Assembly: GCF_020405185.1 (NCBI RefSeq)
Contig: NZ_CP084463.1
Location: forward strand, 2,356,001 to 2,420,000
Source of the DNA: Halomicrobium salinisoli
Lineage (GTDB): Archaea; Halobacteriota; Halobacteria; Halobacteriales; Haloarculaceae
Length of the DNA stretch: 64,000 nucleotides
Reading direction: 5' to 3'
Below, piece after piece: positions 62,229-64,000 of the stretch (its first letter is position 1; each line of letters begins with the position of its first letter). Under the pieces are notes generated by a model, which saw only the letters and a program-made list of their open reading frames with translations, did no database searches and had not been told where the DNA came from. Made by a program: the position numbers and the translations under genes.

Positions 62229-63794
62229 ATGGACGACCTCGTCGACCTGGTGCGGCGGTCGCTGAGCGAGTCGGCCGCCGAGGAGTTCGCCGCACGGGTC
62301 GACGAGCAGGCCCAGCGGCTTCGACGTGACGTCGCCGCCGGCGAGTACGACACCGACGACTTCGCCGTCGGGCTGGAGGTCGAAGTGTACGGCGTCGACG
62401 CCGGCGACGGGGACGGGGAAGGCCGGGAAGAGGGCGGCCGCGACGACAGCGGCCGACTGACCGACCTCCCCGAATCGGTGTTCGCCGGGTCGCTCGCCGG
62501 AGAGCTGGGCGTGCACAACGCCGAGATCAACACCGATCCCGACGTGTTCGACCCGGCCGGACTGGAATCGCAGGCCGAGGCGTTCCGGCGGCGCGTGTCG
62601 GAGGGGCGCGACGCCGCGGCGGCCGAGAACCGGGACCTCGCGCTCGACGCGATGTGGACGATCCCGCCCGCGGAGGGCAGCGAGGCGTACCTCTCGGCCG
62701 TCGAGGAGGCGTCGGGCGTCGTGGTCGCCGAGAACATGCACCGCGACGCCCGGTACGTCGCGCTGGACAACGACACGCTCCGCCACGCCGGCGGCGAGAT
62801 AGCGTTCTCGGTCCCCGGCGCCGACCACGCGTTCCCGACGATCCTCTTCGAATCGCTGGCGACCTCGGTCCAGCCCCACCTCCAGATCCCGACGGCCGAG
62901 CGGTTCCCCGCCTACTACAACGCCGCGATCCGGACGCTCGGCCCGGTGCTCGCGCTGACGGCCAACTCGCCGTTCCTGCCGCCGGACCTGTACAACCGGG
63001 TCGACGACCCCCGCGGACTGCTGTCCGAGACGCACCGGGAACTGCGCATCGCCGCCTTCGAGCAGTCGGTCAACACCAGCGCGAACCCGAAGGTCCGGGT
63101 CCCGGACGACCTCAAGACGGCCGCCGACGTGGTCGACCACGTCGTCGCGGACGACACCTTCGCCCCGTTCCTGCGGGAGTGGGTCGACGAGGACCCCGAC
63201 GGCGTCCAGGGCCGGCACTGGGAGTTCGACCACAAGCGCGGCACCTACTGGCGGTGGCTGCGCTGCGTGATCGGCGGCGACCCCGTCGACGGCGCCGGCG
63301 ACGAGCGCTCGCTGCGCATCGAGTACCGCCCGGTCCCGACCCAGCCGACGGTCGACGACGTCGCCGCCGTCCAGGCGCTCGTGGCCGGCCTGCTCCGCGG
63401 CCTCGTCGCCCGGGACCACCCGCTCGCGGACCTCCCCTGGAACGCGGCCGAGCGGAGCTTCTACGCCGCCGCCCGCGAAGGCCTCGACGCCAATCTCGAC
63501 TGGGTGACCGTCGACGGCGAGCGGACGAGCGACCGCGAGACCGTCTACGACGAACTGTTCGACCTCGCCCGCGCGGGACTGGACGAGGCCGGCCTGTCCG
63601 GGGACCGCGCCGACGACCTCCTCCGCCCGCTGGAGCGGCGGTGGGCGGCGCGGACGACGCCCGCGGCCTGGAAGATCGAGCGCGCTCGCGAGTATCTCGA
63701 CGACGGGCTGGACCTGACCGAGGCGATCCACGAGATGCAGCGCGACTACTTCGACCTGAGTCGCGAAGACGGCGTTTTCGCCGACTGGCTGTGA
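62229..63794 (+). CDS. GCS2-like glutamate-cysteine ligase superfamily protein
   Basis: The 521-residue protein shows the GCS2/glutamate-cysteine ligase pattern: FAVGLEVEVYGVDA near residue 45, GELGVHNAEINTDPDVF (about 95-110), and in the middle LQIPTAERFPAYYNAAIRTLGPVLALTANSPFL and RLE-type residues. The metal- and ATP-binding Glu of GLEVE and the EIN motif are present. Haloarchaea use gamma-glutamylcysteine as their main thiol, but their known GshA is shorter (about 360 residues). This longer homologue has a distinct C-terminal part (about 380-520), so it may be a different ligase. It is complete in the window and ends about 200 bases before the edge. Confidence 0.65.
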   Translation: MDDLVDLVRRSLSESAAEEFAARVDEQAQRLRRDVAAGEYDTDDFAVGLEVEVYGVDAGDGDGEGREEGGRDDSGRLTDLPESVFAGSLAGELGVHNAEINTDPDVFDPAGLESQAEAFRRRVSEGRDAAAAENRDLALDAMWTIPPAEGSEAYLSAVEEASGVVVAENMHRDARYVALDNDTLRHAGGEIAFSVPGADHAFPTILFESLATSVQPHLQIPTAERFPAYYNAAIRTLGPVLALTANSPFLPPDLYNRVDDPRGLLSETHRELRIAAFEQSVNTSANPKVRVPDDLKTAADVVDHVVADDTFAPFLREWVDEDPDGVQGRHWEFDHKRGTYWRWLRCVIGGDPVDGAGDERSLRIEYRPVPTQPTVDDVAAVQALVAGLLRGLVARDHPLADLPWNAAERSFYAAAREGLDANLDWVTVDGERTSDRETVYDELFDLARAGLDEAGLSGDRADDLLRPLERRWAARTTPAAWKIERAREYLDDGLDLTEAIHEMQRDYFDLSREDGVFADWL

Positions 63795-64000
63795 TTCGGA
63801 TATGTAGGTGTTCGGGGCGGCTTAGCAGTTGAATCGGTCACTGAGGAGAGCCAGAAAGCCCCGGCTGGCTGCGGTCCCGTGACTCGCTGCGCTCCTCACT
63901 CCGTTGCGGTGCTTACTTCGTCAGGGTTCCCGCAGCCAGCCGCCCCTTTCAGTCCCGCCCAGCGCTAGTTGACCAGCCGGCTACGGGCGGGACTGGAAGG
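63795..64000. repeat. repeat-like GC tail with two inverted repeats
   Basis: No gene is seen in the last 206 bases. CGGCTGGCTGCGG (63862-63874) and CCGCAGCCAGCCG (63930-63942) are perfect 13-base arms enclosing a TCGCTGCGCTCC-type region. CAGTCCCGCCC (63950-63960) and GGGCGGGACTG (63985-63995) are perfect 11-base arms around a 24-base loop and extend outwards by five more pairs, one of them G:T. The pattern resembles short dispersed repeats seen in haloarchaeal genomes, sometimes fused to gene ends, but its copy number elsewhere cannot be judged from one window. Confidence 0.5.

Noticed and set aside
63850..64000. A CRISPR array at the window end
   Set aside because: The repeats are inverted rather than evenly spaced direct repeats, and no spacer-repeat pattern or cas gene is present.

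Overview
The window is very GC-rich and reads as the chromosome of a haloarchaeon (class Halobacteria). Almost every predicted protein is rich in Asp and Glu, most start codons lie about 25-30 bases downstream of a TATA-like box with no Shine-Dalgarno sequence (leaderless transcripts), and many genes belong to families found almost only in haloarchaea (HalOD1, HFX_2341, DUF2270, DUF5305, DUF5815, DUF6149). I cannot fix the genus. I see no rRNA, tRNA, insertion sequence or CRISPR array.

Layout. 1-5.2 kb: a cut-off Gln/Gly-rich protein, a HalOD1 protein, small membrane proteins, a tRNA-binding-domain protein, a DUF3311/sodium-solute symporter pair and a CARF-like regulator. 5.4-16.9 kb: DUF2270, valS, a DUF1405 membrane protein, pdxS with a DCC-family protein, an MscS channel and thrB. 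17-24 kb: a histidine kinase, two flavin oxidoreductases and haloarchaeal proteins of unknown function. 24-31.6 kb: carB, then a repeat protein and a second histidine kinase, then carA divergent from an Lrp/AsnC regulator. 31.7-38.5 kb: a second MscS channel, a PHP phosphoesterase, a lipid-kinase-like protein, a secreted dockerin protein, a type-1 IDI-like Nudix protein, a MoaB-like protein and a Tat-exported propeller protein. 38.7-41.7 kb: a third histidine kinase and guaA subunit B. 41.7-45.9 kb: three secreted hydrolases (GH16, GH10, alpha/beta hydrolase), each with a C-terminal dockerin module. 46-54.9 kb: pyrG, PspA, tandem paralogous membrane proteins, thrS and a UspA protein. 54.9-61.4 kb: a minus-strand surface-fibre cluster. 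61.6-64 kb: a gamma-carbonic-anhydrase-like protein, a GCS2-like ligase and a repeat-like tail.

The strongest candidate system is the 54.9-61.4 kb cluster. Two TasA/camelysin-like proteins with SipW-type signal peptides (both with FSD at residues 35-37) are followed by a repetitive beta-rich surface protein with the same FSD element, an ER/SipW-type signal peptidase overlapping it by 4 bases, and a third protein whose C-terminus matches the TasA-like domain but sits on a Thr/Pro-rich stalk. A DUF5305 membrane protein lies beyond. This resembles archaeal bundling-pilus or TasA-fibre loci.

The second notable item is regulatory. Five copies of a 13-base motif, TACGANNTNCGNA, occur only around carB and in the carA/lrp divergent region. 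Their spacings of 20, 31 and 52 bases are close to whole helical turns, which suggests that the adjacent Lrp controls both halves of the split carbamoyl-phosphate synthetase locus.

The third is the set of four dockerin-bearing, Tat-exported proteins, three of them clustered enzymes for polysaccharide or ester breakdown.
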